Counted from the first letter of the stretch, positions 15,307 to 25,221 are shown. The stretch: 37,394 nt of DNA from Melioribacter sp. (GCA_018333725.1 JAGXSM010000127.1:1-37394); one strand, 5' to 3'. A program made the numbers and translations. The notes: generated from the letters alone by a model not told the origin.

Positions 15307-17481
15307 CTATAATCTCCACAGGTAAGAAGCTTTAAAGAAAAATCCTCGTTTCATTTCCAAAAAATTGTCGGCTGGAATGTAATTGTTATTTACCCATTCG
15401 GTTTTCTGGTATATCGATCCATATCCGAAATGTAGAACGGTTCCCGGTATATAAGTGAACGATGCAAGAAAATCGGTTAAAAGCTGGCGCCGGTATTTAT
15501 TATATTCTGCAATTCCTCTAAAGAATAGATATTTATTCATTTGATATGTAAGTCTTACCCGGGTAATCGGGTACTCGTAGAGAATTTTGTTGTCGGAATC
15601 GCGTTTAAAATCGCTGAATATAAAATCGAACCGGGTAGTAATATTATCCGATGGTTGAAAAATAGCAATTGCCTGAACAACGTTGCTGGAACCTTGAAAC
15701 GGTGAGTTAGAATAATAAATAGAATTTATTTTTTTATAGATAACAGCAAAGTTCAGGGTATTTGAGACTAATCCGCCGAAGGAAGTTGTTAATCCACCAG
15801 TATTAAATTTTTGATTGAGATAAATCTCTGTGGAATATGAATACTTTACCCTAACATTAAGGCTTCCTAAGAAGAACATTGTGGCTGCAACGTAATTGCT
15901 GGTTTCCCACTTATTGTAGATGTTATCTTTTGTTTGAGCAGAAAAAAGTTCTGCATTAATTCTTTGAATTGATTCTACACCAGGATAAAATTTGGGTTTT
16001 ATTGACCCGGAGAAAGCTGTTACACCGGTTCTTCTAATGAAACCCATATCTGCTCTGAAATCTTCCGATACATTTTTTATTGCGTAATCCATATCAATAT
16101 CACGCGAACCGGAGATGTATCTTAATCCAAATGTATTACCAAAATTTTTATCTGATGCACTTGTTAATTTGGACTGTGATAATATCCCATTAAATTCGAG
16201 ACTGCTTGCTTGTGTAAGTCTTATCTGGCCGTCAACGCCCGCAATTCTACTAAAGTTATCAGCATGTTCCTTTGATGCTATTGTTGCGCCGATAAATCCG
16301 TCGTCACTTAAATTGCGTTTATAACGGATAATCGGAAAATGATAATCTCTTTCTTTGCCGGTATAGATATCGGTTTGTTCATCAATGGAGTAAATAGCGG
16401 CGATTGTATTGCTTTCGTTTACTTTACCAACAAGTTTTATTCCCGCAATTGGACTTATAATATTTCTTGTATGAATAATCGAATAAACCGGATCAACTTC
16501 ATTAATTGACGTGGCGGCTAACCCGAAATTTTCTTTTCCCTCAAGGAAGAATTGGCGCTTTTCCGGGTAGAATATATTGTACCGTAAATTGACATCTACC
16601 TGGCCAGCATCAGCTTCAACCTGACTAAAATCGGGATTGTATGTTGCGTCTAAAATCAGATCCGATGTTAATCCGTATTTTAATGTTAAACTTAAATCGC
16701 GATTAACTTCTTCGGTTTCCAGTTTTCCCTTAACGTTTGTATGTTTCTGTCCGTAAGTAATTGCTGGAAGTAATTCGATTAGTGCATAGTGTTCAACATC
16801 ATAATAAAAAATCGGCTGCATCTGTGTTAAGAATGCATATCCTTTTGCCGGGTCCATTGCCGGAAAACTTCCCTGCTCAGATGTTCTGCTAATTCTTCTT
16901 TCGAAAAAGACCGACATCTGAACTGGATTTGTATTAGAGTAACGCAAACTTTTTAATGGTAATTTTATCTCAATTGAATATCCATCGGGGTCAATTTTTC
17001 CTGCACTATACCAAATGAGGTCTATACTTGTATCTTCGGTGTTTCCTGTAAATCTGCTATCTTCCTGAATACCAAGCGGATTAACATAAAGTGCGTAAAG
17101 ACTTTGCTGGTCGTTGAAAGAATCGAGATTGATGCAAATCCAATCTTCCGACCTTATATTATCTCGCGAGGTAACATTTGCACGTATTTTATCGGGCTGA
17201 CTATCGTAACATTTATACGCAAAGTAAATATACTCCTTATCATAAGCCATGTAAACAATCGTTTTTTCAGATAGGTCTTTTCCAAAATCGGGTGTGAATG
17301 TTTTGAACTCGGATACTTTGGGCGCACTTTTCCAGACGGCATCGTCTAATTGACCATCAATAATAGGCGGTATTGTTGCAAAGATTGGTTTTAATGTTTC
17401 TCTGTTCTGAGCATAAGAAGAGCCCGCTAAAACTAATAAAACAACTACTAAGAGATAAAAGTAGAAATCTTTATTTATCAT
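15307..17481 (-). CDS. DUF5916 outer-membrane protein with N-terminal CBM9-like domain (copy 2)
   Basis: This 724-residue paralogue of the preceding entry has the same layout: signal peptide (ends 'GSSYAQ'), CBM9-like domain ('PPIIDGQLDDAVWKSAP', 'AYDKEYIYFAYKCYDSQPDKI'), the DUF5916 signature ('QVEADAGQVDVNLRYNIFYPEKRQFF') and a long barrel-like C-terminus ending in Trp-Arg-Leu. The two proteins agree in the order of landmarks but differ widely between them, so the duplication is old and the copies have probably diverged in ligand. GGGAC precedes the ATG by 1-6 nt. The 101-nt gap to copy 1 permits an operon. No TonB-type transport genes flank the pair. Confidence 0.85.
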   Translation of the reverse strand: MINKDFYFYLLVVVLLVLAGSSYAQNRETLKPIFATIPPIIDGQLDDAVWKSAPKVSEFKTFTPDFGKDLSEKTIVYMAYDKEYIYFAYKCYDSQPDKIRANVTSRDNIRSEDWICINLDSFNDQQSLYALYVNPLGIQEDSRFTGNTEDTSIDLIWYSAGKIDPDGYSIEIKLPLKSLRYSNTNPVQMSVFFERRISRTSEQGSFPAMDPAKGYAFLTQMQPIFYYDVEHYALIELLPAITYGQKHTNVKGKLETEEVNRDLSLTLKYGLTSDLILDATYNPDFSQVEADAGQVDVNLRYNIFYPEKRQFFLEGKENFGLAATSINEVDPVYSIIHTRNIISPIAGIKLVGKVNESNTIAAIYSIDEQTDIYTGKERDYHFPIIRYKRNLSDDGFIGATIASKEHADNFSRIAGVDGQIRLTQASSLEFNGILSQSKLTSASDKNFGNTFGLRYISGSRDIDMDYAIKNVSEDFRADMGFIRRTGVTAFSGSIKPKFYPGVESIQRINAELFSAQTKDNIYNKWETSNYVAATMFFLGSLNVRVKYSYSTEIYLNQKFNTGGLTTSFGGLVSNTLNFAVIYKKINSIYYSNSPFQGSSNVVQAIAIFQPSDNITTRFDFIFSDFKRDSDNKILYEYPITRVRLTYQMNKYLFFRGIAEYNKYRRQLLTDFLASFTYIPGTVLHFGYGSIYQKTEWVNNNYIPADNFLEMKRGFFFKASYLWRL

Positions 17482-17650
17482 TGTCCCGTTTTTTACATTT
17501 TACATCTGTTTTTAATAAACTAAAATTATAAGGATTGGAATTTACCGAGGTTAAAATAGGAATTGTATCAATAGAAAAAAAGACTTCAATTAAAAAATTT
17601 TTATTTTTTTTCTTCGGATTAAAAATCTGTTAAAGATATATTTAGAAAAA

Positions 17651-19429
17651 TTATCGTCCCCTTTCTTTTCTTCCACGGCCAAAGTCCTTTTTCTTTTTTC
17701 TTTTAAATTCGCGGTCGTCTGTATTATAAGATTTTTTCTTATGACTTTTGTAGAAAGGTTCTTCCTGGGACTTTCTTCGATCATTAAATCTTTCACTTTT
17801 TTCGGGTCGATCAGTTTTTCCCCTCGAAGTTGCAATTTCAAGAACTATTTTTCTTTTTTTGTAACTTTTATCTTTGAACGCGTTGACAACCTTATCAGCA
17901 AAATCAGAATCAACTTCGAAAAAGGAAAAATTTTTAAGGAGTTCTATCTTCCCGATTTCTATATCATTTATTCCGGTGAATTCGTTTATCAGTCCCATTA
18001 AAGAATTTGGTCGGAGGTCGTCTGTACGTCCAAGATTAATAAAGAATCTTGTAAAATTAGATAATTCTCCTTTGCTCTTACCGGGTTTTTTAAATTCTTG
18101 CGGGAAGTTTAAGTCGATAGCATTTTTATAATAATCTAAAAACCTGTTGAATTCTACAGAGACGAATTTTTTGATAAGTTCTTCTCTATCGAGCCATTCA
18201 AGTTTTCTAAAGATATCTGGTAGAAGAGGATCGATCTGGGAATAGTCAACCTCAACTTTTTCGACACGGTCGATTAAATGAATAAGCTGCTTCTCGCAAA
18301 TTTCCTTTCCGGATGGAACATCAACAAAAGAGAATTTTTTGTTTAGTTGTTTCTCGATTTGATAAATTTTACTTTTTTCTCTCTGTCCGGCAATTGCAAT
18401 TGAAATTCCCTTTTTACCGGCACGCCCGGTTCTGCCGCTTCTATGTGTATAGATATCCAGTTCTTCCGGTAGATTATAATTTATGATGTGTGTTAGATTT
18501 TCAACATCAAGTCCGCGCGCAGCAACGTCTGTTGCAATAAGCAGCTGAAGGTGTCTTATCCGAAATTTATTCATAACAATGTCGCGCTGCCCTTGCGAGA
18601 GATCCCCATGCAGAGCATCTGCATTGTAACCGTCCTTCATTAATTGATCGGCAACTTCCTGTGTCTCCTTTCTGGTTCGGCAGAAGACTATTCCATAGAT
18701 ATCCGGATTAAAATCAACTATTCTTTTTAATGCCTGATATCTTTCTCTTGCATTAATGATGTAACAGAGGTGTTCAACGTTTTCTGCGCCGGCATTCCGT
18801 TTTCCTACCGAGAGCTCTACCGGATCGATCATATATTTTTTTGTAATTGATGCAACCTCATTAGGCATGGTTGCAGAGAAAAGCAGTGTGTTTTTCTGTT
18901 TGGGAGTTGTTTGAAGAATGGTTTCAAGGTCATCGCGGAATCCCATACTCAGCATTTCATCGGCTTCATCCAATATTACTGTTTTTAATGAATTTAGATT
19001 TACAATTCTTCTGTTTATCAGGTCAACAAGTCTACCCGGTGTTGCTGAAACAATATGGACTCCTTTCTGAATTTTTTGAATTTGTCTGTCGATGCTTGCA
19101 CCTCCGAAGACGGCGGCAATTTTTATTTCAGGCATATATTTGGCAAAGCTTGCAAGATCATCAGAGATCTGAAGACAGAGTTCACGGGTAGGGCTCAGAA
19201 TTAAAAACTGTATTTTGTTTATAGACGGATCGGTTTTTTCAATAATCGGTAATCCATAAGCAGCGGTTTTGCCTGTGCCTGTTTGAGCAAGCGCTACAAG
19301 ATCTTTATAGTCTGACTGCATTAAATGGGGTATAACCTTTTTCTGGATTGGCATCGGATTATCGAACCCAAGTTCTCTTACAGCTTCAACCACATTTTTA
19401 CTTATCCCCATCTCTTCAAAGCTTGGCAT
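17651..19429 (-). CDS. deaD: DEAD-box ATP-dependent RNA helicase, CsdA/DeaD type
   Basis: This 592-residue helicase unwinds structured RNA, with roles in ribosome assembly, cold response or RNA decay in related bacteria. Motifs in order: Q motif region 'MPIQKKVIPHL', motif I AQTGTGKT (48-55), Ia 'SPTRELCLQ', 'ATPGRL', DEAD (153-156), SAT (184-186), 'TDVAARGLD' and 'HRSGRTGRAG'. A DbpA-like RNA-binding domain follows ('FFINLGRTDDLRPNSLMGLINEFTGI', with 'NFSFFEVDSDFADKVVNAF'), then a highly basic, low-complexity tail of Arg, Lys and Ser. AAGGAA about 7 nt before the ATG supports the start. The symbol reflects domain order and is not certain; rhlE- or cshA-type names are possible. Confidence 0.9.
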   Translation of the reverse strand: MPSFEEMGISKNVVEAVRELGFDNPMPIQKKVIPHLMQSDYKDLVALAQTGTGKTAAYGLPIIEKTDPSINKIQFLILSPTRELCLQISDDLASFAKYMPEIKIAAVFGGASIDRQIQKIQKGVHIVSATPGRLVDLINRRIVNLNSLKTVILDEADEMLSMGFRDDLETILQTTPKQKNTLLFSATMPNEVASITKKYMIDPVELSVGKRNAGAENVEHLCYIINARERYQALKRIVDFNPDIYGIVFCRTRKETQEVADQLMKDGYNADALHGDLSQGQRDIVMNKFRIRHLQLLIATDVAARGLDVENLTHIINYNLPEELDIYTHRSGRTGRAGKKGISIAIAGQREKSKIYQIEKQLNKKFSFVDVPSGKEICEKQLIHLIDRVEKVEVDYSQIDPLLPDIFRKLEWLDREELIKKFVSVEFNRFLDYYKNAIDLNFPQEFKKPGKSKGELSNFTRFFINLGRTDDLRPNSLMGLINEFTGINDIEIGKIELLKNFSFFEVDSDFADKVVNAFKDKSYKKRKIVLEIATSRGKTDRPEKSERFNDRRKSQEEPFYKSHKKKSYNTDDREFKRKKKKDFGRGRKERGR

Positions 19430-19523
19430 TACAATTCCTTATAAAATAGTTATTTAAAGATATGGTTATTAATTGAAATAAGAGAAATATTATTTAAGAG
19501 ATAAGACTCCTTGGCGGGAAAGT

Positions 19524-19559
19524 TAAGAGCGGATTTCAAATTTAAGAATTCCGCTCTTA
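19524..19559 (-). terminator. Stem-loop downstream of bfr, probable terminator
   Basis: TAAGAGCGGA (19524-19533) and TCCGCTCTTA (19550-19559) pair over 10 bp, and after one T-T mismatch TTC pairs with GAA, leaving an 8-nt loop. It begins 15 nt after the bfr stop. The minus-strand sequence after the stem is AACTTTCCC, so the U-run is weak; factor-assisted termination or mRNA 3' stabilisation are alternatives. Confidence 0.55.
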
Positions 19560-19574
19560 GTATTAATATAAATT

Positions 19575-20078
19575 CTACTCAGCGGTTCCGCCGGTTGCAG
19601 CACCTCGTATTTTGCTCCTTTCAATTGATTGAAGAGCAAGATACCGGTCGCCGAATTTTTCAAGATTTTCTGATTCTACATCAAACTGATCGAAGTGACG
19701 CTCCTCATCGGCAACAAGAGCTTCAAATAATTGTTTGGATACAGAATCCGCATTGGCAGAGCACTCGTTTGCCCATAAGTTGTATTCCTTTGCGCTTTCA
19801 TGTTCCATCTGTGCAGCTTTTTTTAACATTCCTTTTACATCATGAATTTTTTCGACGGGATATGCGGCAGCCATTTCCACCTCACCTCTTAGAAATAAAA
19901 TTCTCTCAGCCAGTTTTTCAATGTGAAGCATCTCTTCAATTGCGGTTTTCTTAAATAAGTTAGCAAGTAAATCATAACCCTGATCATCGCAGTGAAAATG
20001 GAAATACATATACTGGTGAACTGCATGTAATTCGTCGGTGACTGCTTTGTTTAATAAAACCTGACTTTTTTCGTGCAT
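19575..20078 (-). CDS. bfr: Bacterioferritin
   Basis: This four-helix iron-storage and detoxification protein of 167 residues oxidises Fe(II) and forms 24-mer cages. The di-iron ferroxidase ligands align with E. coli Bfr at a constant two-residue offset: Glu16, Glu49, His52, Glu92, Glu125 and His128. Met50, the residue matching the haem-binding Met52, is kept in 'EEMLHIEKLAERILFLRGE'. Unlike the usual partner arrangement, no bfd is adjacent. AAGGAGA sits before the ATG at an ideal distance, one of the best Shine-Dalgarno sites in the window. A -7-like TATTTTTG and a 10-bp palindrome lie just upstream, so it is probably transcribed and regulated on its own. Confidence 0.93.
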   Translation of the reverse strand: MHEKSQVLLNKAVTDELHAVHQYMYFHFHCDDQGYDLLANLFKKTAIEEMLHIEKLAERILFLRGEVEMAAAYPVEKIHDVKGMLKKAAQMEHESAKEYNLWANECSANADSVSKQLFEALVADEERHFDQFDVESENLEKFGDRYLALQSIERSKIRGAATGGTAE

Positions 20079-20115
20079 CGTCTTCTCCTTAATGAATTTT
20101 AGAAAATCTACTGTT

Positions 20116-20123
20116 CAAAAATA
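20116..20123 (-). promoter_or_regulatory. Candidate -7 element of bfr
   Basis: Minus-strand TATTTTTG matches the Bacteroidota -7 consensus TAnnTTTG exactly and would start a transcript with a leader of about 30 nt before the bfr ATG. No TTTG is seen at the usual 19-21 nt spacing, so the promoter is incomplete or activator-dependent. Confidence 0.35.
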
Positions 20124-20128
20124 TCAAA

Positions 20129-20158
20129 TAAAAACCAATAATTCTTTGTTGGTTTTTA
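20129..20158 (-). terminator. 10-bp inverted repeat between the YdeI-like gene and bfr
   Basis: TAAAAACCAA and TTGGTTTTTA form a perfect inverted repeat with a 10-nt loop, followed on the minus strand by the T-rich ATTTGATATTTTTG. This could terminate the transcript from the YdeI-like gene 130 nt upstream, or be an operator overlapping the -33 region of bfr. The GC-poor stem makes the terminator reading only moderately likely. Confidence 0.4.
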
Positions 20159-20288
20159 AAAGAACAGATGACATGGCGTTATAACCGCAGAAGAATTTCT
20201 TAAAGGCTTAGAAACCAAACTATAATTATTTACGCTATATAACCAACAGTTCAACACGGACAAGCTTAAGGGTAAAGGGAATGGAAAA

Positions 20289-20882
20289 CTATTTTTTTGC
20301 TTTTACTTGTTTACCTACTTCCATTTCTGGAATTTTCTTTCCTTCTGAGGAGTAGTCGATCAATTTCTGTAAACGCTTAAAACGGGTTTCTTCTTTCTTT
20401 GCACTCAAAATCCACCAGCCGGTGGTCTTACGGTAATACGTTGGCATTGACTGATAAAATTTCCCGGCGATTCTATTCTTTCTAAATTTATCCAGGTATG
20501 ATTTATCCAGTTCAGCTTTTCTTTGTTCGTAAGAATAGATTTCTGATTTCTTTTCATTCCTTGCATCAAAGGCTGTAAGTCCGGCGCTCTGCATCAATCC
20601 TTTTTTGATCAATTCCTTCGCGCGGTTAATGTTAACCGCACTCCATATACTTCCCTTTCTGCGCGGTGTGAATCTGATTTTATAGCTAACATCATCAATG
20701 CTTTTACGGATTCCGTCAATCCATCCAAAACAGAGCGCAGCATCAACGGATTCCGGCCATGTTATGCTCGGTTTACCAGAATCTTTTTTGTAATATCCAA
20801 CCCACAGCTCATCTGCAGAATTGTAATTTCGGATGAACCATTTTCTTAATTCAATGGGTGATTTAAAAAATTTTGGAATCAC
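20289..20882 (-). CDS. YdeI/OmpD-associated family protein
   Basis: This 197-residue soluble protein matches the YdeI (bacteriocin-protection, COG4430-type) family: 'WFIRNYNSADELWVGYYKKDSGKPSITWPESVDAALCFGWIDG', then 'SYKIRFTPRRKGSIWSAVNINRAKELIKKGLM' and a C-terminal 'GKFYQSMPTYYRKTTGWWILSAKKEETRFKRLQKLI'. The conserved Trp-rich 'FGWIDG' and 'RFTPRRKGSIWS' blocks are diagnostic. The biochemical role is unclear; members have been linked to resistance to cationic peptides or stress. The basic tail (KVKAKK) is of low complexity. It follows clpB by 91 nt in the same direction and may be in its transcript. No strong ribosome-binding site precedes the ATG. Confidence 0.85.
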   Translation of the reverse strand: MIPKFFKSPIELRKWFIRNYNSADELWVGYYKKDSGKPSITWPESVDAALCFGWIDGIRKSIDDVSYKIRFTPRRKGSIWSAVNINRAKELIKKGLMQSAGLTAFDARNEKKSEIYSYEQRKAELDKSYLDKFRKNRIAGKFYQSMPTYYRKTTGWWILSAKKEETRFKRLQKLIDYSSEGKKIPEMEVGKQVKAKK

Positions 20883-20973
20883 AGAATATGATAATAATTA
20901 ATAATAAAATAATTCCGGTCTATTTCCAGAATTGTTTTCCTTTTTTCATTTTCTAAACAATTACTTTCTGCAT

Positions 20974-23592
20974 TTATCCTTTAACAAAGATTAAGCTTCC
21001 GGATCCGGGATAACGCACAATTATTTTATCACCGTTCTCATATTTGTTCATCAGCAGTTCTGCAGAAAGCGGATTTATCAAATATCTTTGAATAGTTCTT
21101 TTTAAAGGACGGGCTCCATAGGTAACATCGTAACCATGCTGAAGCAAAAAATCTTTAACACCCTCTTCAATTTCCAGTTGCAACCCTTTTTCTGCAAGCA
21201 TTTTTCCAACCCGCTGTAATTGCAAATCAATTATTTTTTCTATTTCACTTCTAAGAAGTGGTTTGAACAGAACAATTTCATCTATACGATTTAAGAATTC
21301 AGGTCTAATTGTTTTTCTGAGTAGTTCTGTTAATACAATTCTAAGTTCTCCCATTATGTTATCAAAGTTATTCTCGTCAATGGAAGAAAGTTTATCTTGA
21401 ATAAGATGTGACCCAAGATTTGATGTCATGATAATAATAGTGTTTTTGAAATCAACTGTTCTACCCTGATTATCGGTTAGTCTTCCATCATCAAGAACTT
21501 GTAGAAGGACATTAAAAACATCCGGATGAGCTTTTTCAATTTCATCAAGCAGAACAACAGAATATGGGCGCCGTCTGACTGCTTCGGTAAGTTGACCTCC
21601 CTCATCGTATCCGACATATCCCGGAGGCGCACCAATTAATCGCGATACAGAAAACTTTTCCATATACTCACTCATATCAATTCTTATCATAGCATGTTCA
21701 TCATCAAATAAGAATTCTGCAAGTGCGCGTGCAAGTTCTGTTTTACCTACCCCCGTTGTTCCAATAAAAATAAACGACCCGATTGGTCGGTTAGCGTCCT
21801 GTAGTCCCGCCCGGGATCTTCTTATAGCATTAGAAACCGCGGCAACAGCGTCTTCTTGCCCAACTACTCTTTTATGAAGTTCCTCTTCCAGGCGGAGTAA
21901 TTTACTCTTCTCGCTTTCCAGCATTTTACTTACGGGTATTCCTGTCCACTTAGCAACAACTTCAGCAACATCTTCAGCATCAACTTCCTCTTTCAACATT
22001 TTATTATTTTTCTGAATTACTGCTAATTCCCCGGTTTCTTTTTTCAACTTCCTTTCAAGTTCATTAATAAGTCCGTATCTAATTTCTGCAACCTTTCCAA
22101 AATTCCCGTCTCTTTCAAAGCGGTCAGCGTCTGTTTTAGCATGCTCTATTTCACTTTTCATAGATCGAATTTTCTGAATCTTTTCCTTTTCCAGCAACCA
22201 ATGACTTTTTAATCTGTTACGCTCTTCTTGAAGACCTTCAAATTCTTTTTGTAAATCTTCTAACCGCAAAGCCGATTCAGTATCTTTCTCTCGTTTAAGT
22301 GCCTCGCGTTCAATCTCGAGCTGTTTTACTTTTCGTTCAATTGCATCCAATTCTTCCGGCATAGAATCAATTTCGATTCTTAATTTTGATGCCGATTCGT
22401 CGATAAGATCAATTGCTTTATCTGGAAGGAATCGATCGGTTATATAGCGGTTTGAAAGTTGAACAGCCGCAACGATTGCACCATCTGTTATTCTAACACC
22501 ATGATGAATTTCATATCGATCTTTCAATCCTCTCAAAATTGAAATCGAATCTTCTTCGTTTGGTTCGGTTACAAGTACGGGTTGAAATCTTCTTTCGAGG
22601 GCGGCATCCTTCTCAATATATTTTCTATATTCATCAAGTGTTGTAGCACCAATTGCATGAAGTTCACCACGCGCAAGTGCGGGTTTTAAGATATTCGCGG
22701 CGTCCATTGCTCCTTCGGTTTTTCCAGCACCGACAAGAAGATGAAGTTCATCTATAAATAGAATTATTTCTCCTTCGGATTGCTGAACCTCTCTCACAAC
22801 AGCTTTTACACGTTCTTCAAATTGTCCGCGAAACTGAGTTCCTGCTACAAGTGCTCCCATATCGAGTGCGACTATTCTTTTTGTCTTCAATGTTTCTGGA
22901 ACATCGCCGCTAACTATTCTATGTGCAATTCCTTCTGCAATTGCTGTCTTACCTACACCGGGTTCACCAATCAATACCGGATTGTTCTTTGTCCTTCTCG
23001 AAAGAACTTGTAAAACCCTTCTTATCTCTTCGTCGCGGCCAATTACGGGATCCAGCTTATTAGATTTTGCAAGATCATTTAAGTCTCTTCCATATTTTTT
23101 TAATGCCTGGTATGTGTCTTCGGGGTTTTGCGATGTTACTCTTTGTGTTCCTCTAATATCTTTTAATGCCGAAAGTATTATGCTCTTGTTAACACCATTT
23201 TCATTTAAGAGTTTTCCGGCAGAGGTTTTATCTTCGCTTAATGCCAATATAATGTGTTCATTCGAAACATATTCGTCTTTTAAGTTTTTTGCTTCCTCTG
23301 CCGCGCCATCAAAAATTTTGGCGGTGTTAATTGATAATTGTTGATTTCCTATTCCGGCACCGGTTACTTTTGGAAGTCTTTCGAGAAGCTCGCCGATTTT
23401 AATTTTAAGCTGATTACTATTGCTGCCCGTTTTTTGAATTATTGAATATGCAACATTCGAATCGTCTTGTAGAATTGCTGCAAGCAGATGTTCTGGTTCT
23501 ACTATTTGATTGTTATAGTTCTGTGCAATCTCAATAGCGTTTTGAATAGTTTCCTGTGCCTTGACAGTAAATTTATTGAAGTTATATGTCAT
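20974..23592 (-). CDS. clpB: ATP-dependent chaperone ClpB
   Basis: This hexameric AAA+ disaggregase of 872 residues (family norm about 860) pulls aggregated protein apart with DnaK. In order: the N-terminal Clp repeat domain ('[17 protein letters not shown]' onward), AAA1 with Walker A GEPGVGKT and Walker B 'IILFIDELH', the coiled M-domain ('[23 protein letters not shown]' through '[12 protein letters not shown]') that distinguishes ClpB from ClpA/ClpC, then AAA2 with GTTGVGKT, '[31 protein letters not shown]' and the arginine-finger region '[17 protein letters not shown]'. Upstream lies a TTTG-N19-TATCTTTTG promoter with a CIRCE half-site, pointing to heat control. It is divergent from mnmE across 205 bp. 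Confidence 0.97.
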   Translation of the reverse strand: MTYNFNKFTVKAQETIQNAIEIAQNYNNQIVEPEHLLAAILQDDSNVAYSIIQKTGSNSNQLKIKIGELLERLPKVTGAGIGNQQLSINTAKIFDGAAEEAKNLKDEYVSNEHIILALSEDKTSAGKLLNENGVNKSIILSALKDIRGTQRVTSQNPEDTYQALKKYGRDLNDLAKSNKLDPVIGRDEEIRRVLQVLSRRTKNNPVLIGEPGVGKTAIAEGIAHRIVSGDVPETLKTKRIVALDMGALVAGTQFRGQFEERVKAVVREVQQSEGEIILFIDELHLLVGAGKTEGAMDAANILKPALARGELHAIGATTLDEYRKYIEKDAALERRFQPVLVTEPNEEDSISILRGLKDRYEIHHGVRITDGAIVAAVQLSNRYITDRFLPDKAIDLIDESASKLRIEIDSMPEELDAIERKVKQLEIEREALKREKDTESALRLEDLQKEFEGLQEERNRLKSHWLLEKEKIQKIRSMKSEIEHAKTDADRFERDGNFGKVAEIRYGLINELERKLKKETGELAVIQKNNKMLKEEVDAEDVAEVVAKWTGIPVSKMLESEKSKLLRLEEELHKRVVGQEDAVAAVSNAIRRSRAGLQDANRPIGSFIFIGTTGVGKTELARALAEFLFDDEHAMIRIDMSEYMEKFSVSRLIGAPPGYVGYDEGGQLTEAVRRRPYSVVLLDEIEKAHPDVFNVLLQVLDDGRLTDNQGRTVDFKNTIIIMTSNLGSHLIQDKLSSIDENNFDNIMGELRIVLTELLRKTIRPEFLNRIDEIVLFKPLLRSEIEKIIDLQLQRVGKMLAEKGLQLEIEEGVKDFLLQHGYDVTYGARPLKRTIQRYLINPLSAELLMNKYENGDKIIVRYPGSGSLIFVKG

Positions 23593-23622
23593 GATATTTT
23601 ACCAAAATTTTGTGTTGTTAAA

Positions 23623-23666
23623 TTAGCACTCATACAAAAGATAATCATTAAAAGTTTCACAACAAA
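23623..23666 (-). promoter_or_regulatory. clpB promoter with a CIRCE half-site
   Basis: Reading the minus strand, TTTG (23663-23666) is followed after 19 nt by TATCTTTTG (23635-23643), close to the Bacteroidota -33/-7 pattern with one extra base in the -7 box. Three nt downstream is GAGTGCTAA (23623-23631), an exact CIRCE half-site; the partner half at the 9-nt spacing is not present. HrcA control is therefore only suggested. Confidence 0.4.
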
Positions 23667-23797
23667 TGACAAGTATACTAATTATTATTATTTTAGTTAT
23701 ATCTATAGATATTTGAATGTATGTCAAATACGGCTTATTGGATTCCTTGTTACTACAATTCATTTATCCTAATTTTGCATCCTCAAAAGAAAGTTTT

Positions 23798-25162
23798 ATG
23801 ACACATTTACTATCGCAAAACGAAGATACAATTGTTGCACTTGCAACTCCTCCGGGTATTGGTGCGCTTTCAATTATACGGATTAGCGGGCCGAATAGTT
23901 TTTTTGCAGTTGATAAAATCTTTTCTGGTAAAAAACCGATTCAAGAATCTGCGAGTCATACAATTCATTATGGAAAAATATTCGAAAAGGATCAGCTAAT
24001 TGACGATGTTCTTGTTTCTGTTTTCCGTGCACCAAATTCTTACACGGGAGAAGATTCGTTAGAAATTAGCACACATGGTAGTCCGCTCATAGCTCAAAAA
24101 ATAATTTCGCTTATCATAGAAAGTGATGTTCGCCTTGCAGAGCCGGGTGAATTTACAAAACGTGCATTTCTGAATGGTAGAATAGATCTTGCTCAGGCAG
24201 AAGCGGTCGCTGATGTAATAAATTCGAATACAGAAGCATCGCTGCGGGGCGCCAGGAATCAGCTTGATGGACTTCTATCTCAAAAAGTAGATCAACTTAG
24301 AGAATTACTGGTAAACACTTCTTCATTAATTGAACTGGAACTTGATTTTGCTGAGGAAGACCTGCAATTCATGTCAATCAAAGAAATACTAAATAATATC
24401 AATAGAATAGAAGATGAAATTGATAATCTATTATTAAGCTATTCCTTCGGTAGAATTATCAAAGATGGTGTAAATGTTGCGCTGGTAGGAAAACCAAATG
24501 TTGGAAAATCATCTTTATTAAATTATTTGCTAAAGGAATCCCGCGCAATTGTAAGCGATATACCGGGAACAACAAGAGATATTATTAGAGAAGAACTTAC
24601 CATCGATGGAATTTTGTTTAGATTGTTCGATACTGCCGGGATTAGAACCAGCTCCAATTTAATTGAAATCGAGGGAGTTAATAGAAGTCGGGAAGCCGTA
24701 CAAAACGCAGATATTGTTCTATTTCTTAACGACGCTACAATTGGATTTAGCAGTGACCTTTATAATGAGCTATTAGAGTTAACTAACGACGAAAGGATTC
24801 TTTCGGTTGTAAACAAAATAGATATTGTTAAAACCGAAGACCCGCGATATGTTGTTGGAATCTCAGCGAAAACGGGAGAGGGAATTAAAGCTCTATTCGA
24901 CAAAATGACTCTGAAAGCAGTCGGAACAAAAAATTATTCCGAAAAGTCTGCAATAGTATCAAACATCAGGCATCATAATTCATTACAAAAGGCAAAAGCT
25001 CACTTGGAAGGAGCTAAACGATCCATAGAGGAAAAACTGACCGGTGAATTTATTGCAGTTGATCTCAGGAATGCCGAAAGCGCTTTAGGCGAAATAATTG
25101 GAAAAGTGACTTCCGATGATATACTAAATAATATTTTTTCAAAATTTTGCATTGGAAAATGA
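23798..25162 (+). CDS. mnmE: tRNA uridine-5-carboxymethylaminomethyl modification GTPase MnmE
   Basis: With MnmG, this enzyme modifies the wobble uridine at position 34 of several tRNAs. The track's start adds 27 residues with no homology; ATG 23798 gives 454 residues beginning 'MTHLLSQNEDTIVALATPPGIGALSIIRISG', the standard N-terminus with folate-binding and dimer regions. The G domain shows GKPNVGKSS, 'DIPGTTRD', DTAGIR and NKID, then SAKTGEG. The C-terminus is the canonical FCIGK, whose Cys is part of the active site. It is followed by mnmG and rsmG in the same direction, a conserved order near replication origins. The upstream 205 bp are shared with clpB. Confidence 0.97.
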   Translation: MTHLLSQNEDTIVALATPPGIGALSIIRISGPNSFFAVDKIFSGKKPIQESASHTIHYGKIFEKDQLIDDVLVSVFRAPNSYTGEDSLEISTHGSPLIAQKIISLIIESDVRLAEPGEFTKRAFLNGRIDLAQAEAVADVINSNTEASLRGARNQLDGLLSQKVDQLRELLVNTSSLIELELDFAEEDLQFMSIKEILNNINRIEDEIDNLLLSYSFGRIIKDGVNVALVGKPNVGKSSLLNYLLKESRAIVSDIPGTTRDIIREELTIDGILFRLFDTAGIRTSSNLIEIEGVNRSREAVQNADIVLFLNDATIGFSSDLYNELLELTNDERILSVVNKIDIVKTEDPRYVVGISAKTGEGIKALFDKMTLKAVGTKNYSEKSAIVSNIRHHNSLQKAKAHLEGAKRSIEEKLTGEFIAVDLRNAESALGEIIGKVTSDDILNNIFSKFCIGK

Positions 25163-25164
25163 AA

Positions 25165-25180
25165 TGTTTCATGTGAAACG
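25165..25180. promoter_or_regulatory. parS-like site 1 (ParB-binding palindrome)
   Basis: TGTTTCATGTGAAACG matches the common parS sequence TGTTTCACGTGAAACA at 14 of 16 positions. The arms GTTTCA and TGAAAC are perfectly inverted around a central TG, where canonical sites have CG. It begins two bases after the mnmE stop. AAACGTA within it also pairs with TACGTTT at 25191-25197. Confidence 0.65.
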
Positions 25181-25201
25181 TAAGTAATTATACGTTTTAC
25201 A

Positions 25202-25210
25202 TTATCCACA
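25202..25210 (+). promoter_or_regulatory. Perfect DnaA box
   Basis: TTATCCACA matches the consensus TTATNCACA exactly. It lies midway between the two parS-like palindromes, in the spacer of a gene cluster typical of origin regions. A single box occurs by chance at modest frequency, so position is the main support. Confidence 0.5.
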
Positions 25211-25221
25211 ACACACTGATA

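Noticed and set aside
23623-23649. Complete CIRCE element upstream of clpB
   Set aside because: Only one half matches; the second half at the 9-nt spacing reads ATAATCATT, not GAGTGCTAA.
23717-23797. Longer N-terminus for MnmE (27 extra residues)
   Set aside because: The extension is hydrophobic and unrelated to the family; the standard MnmE N-terminus begins at 23798.
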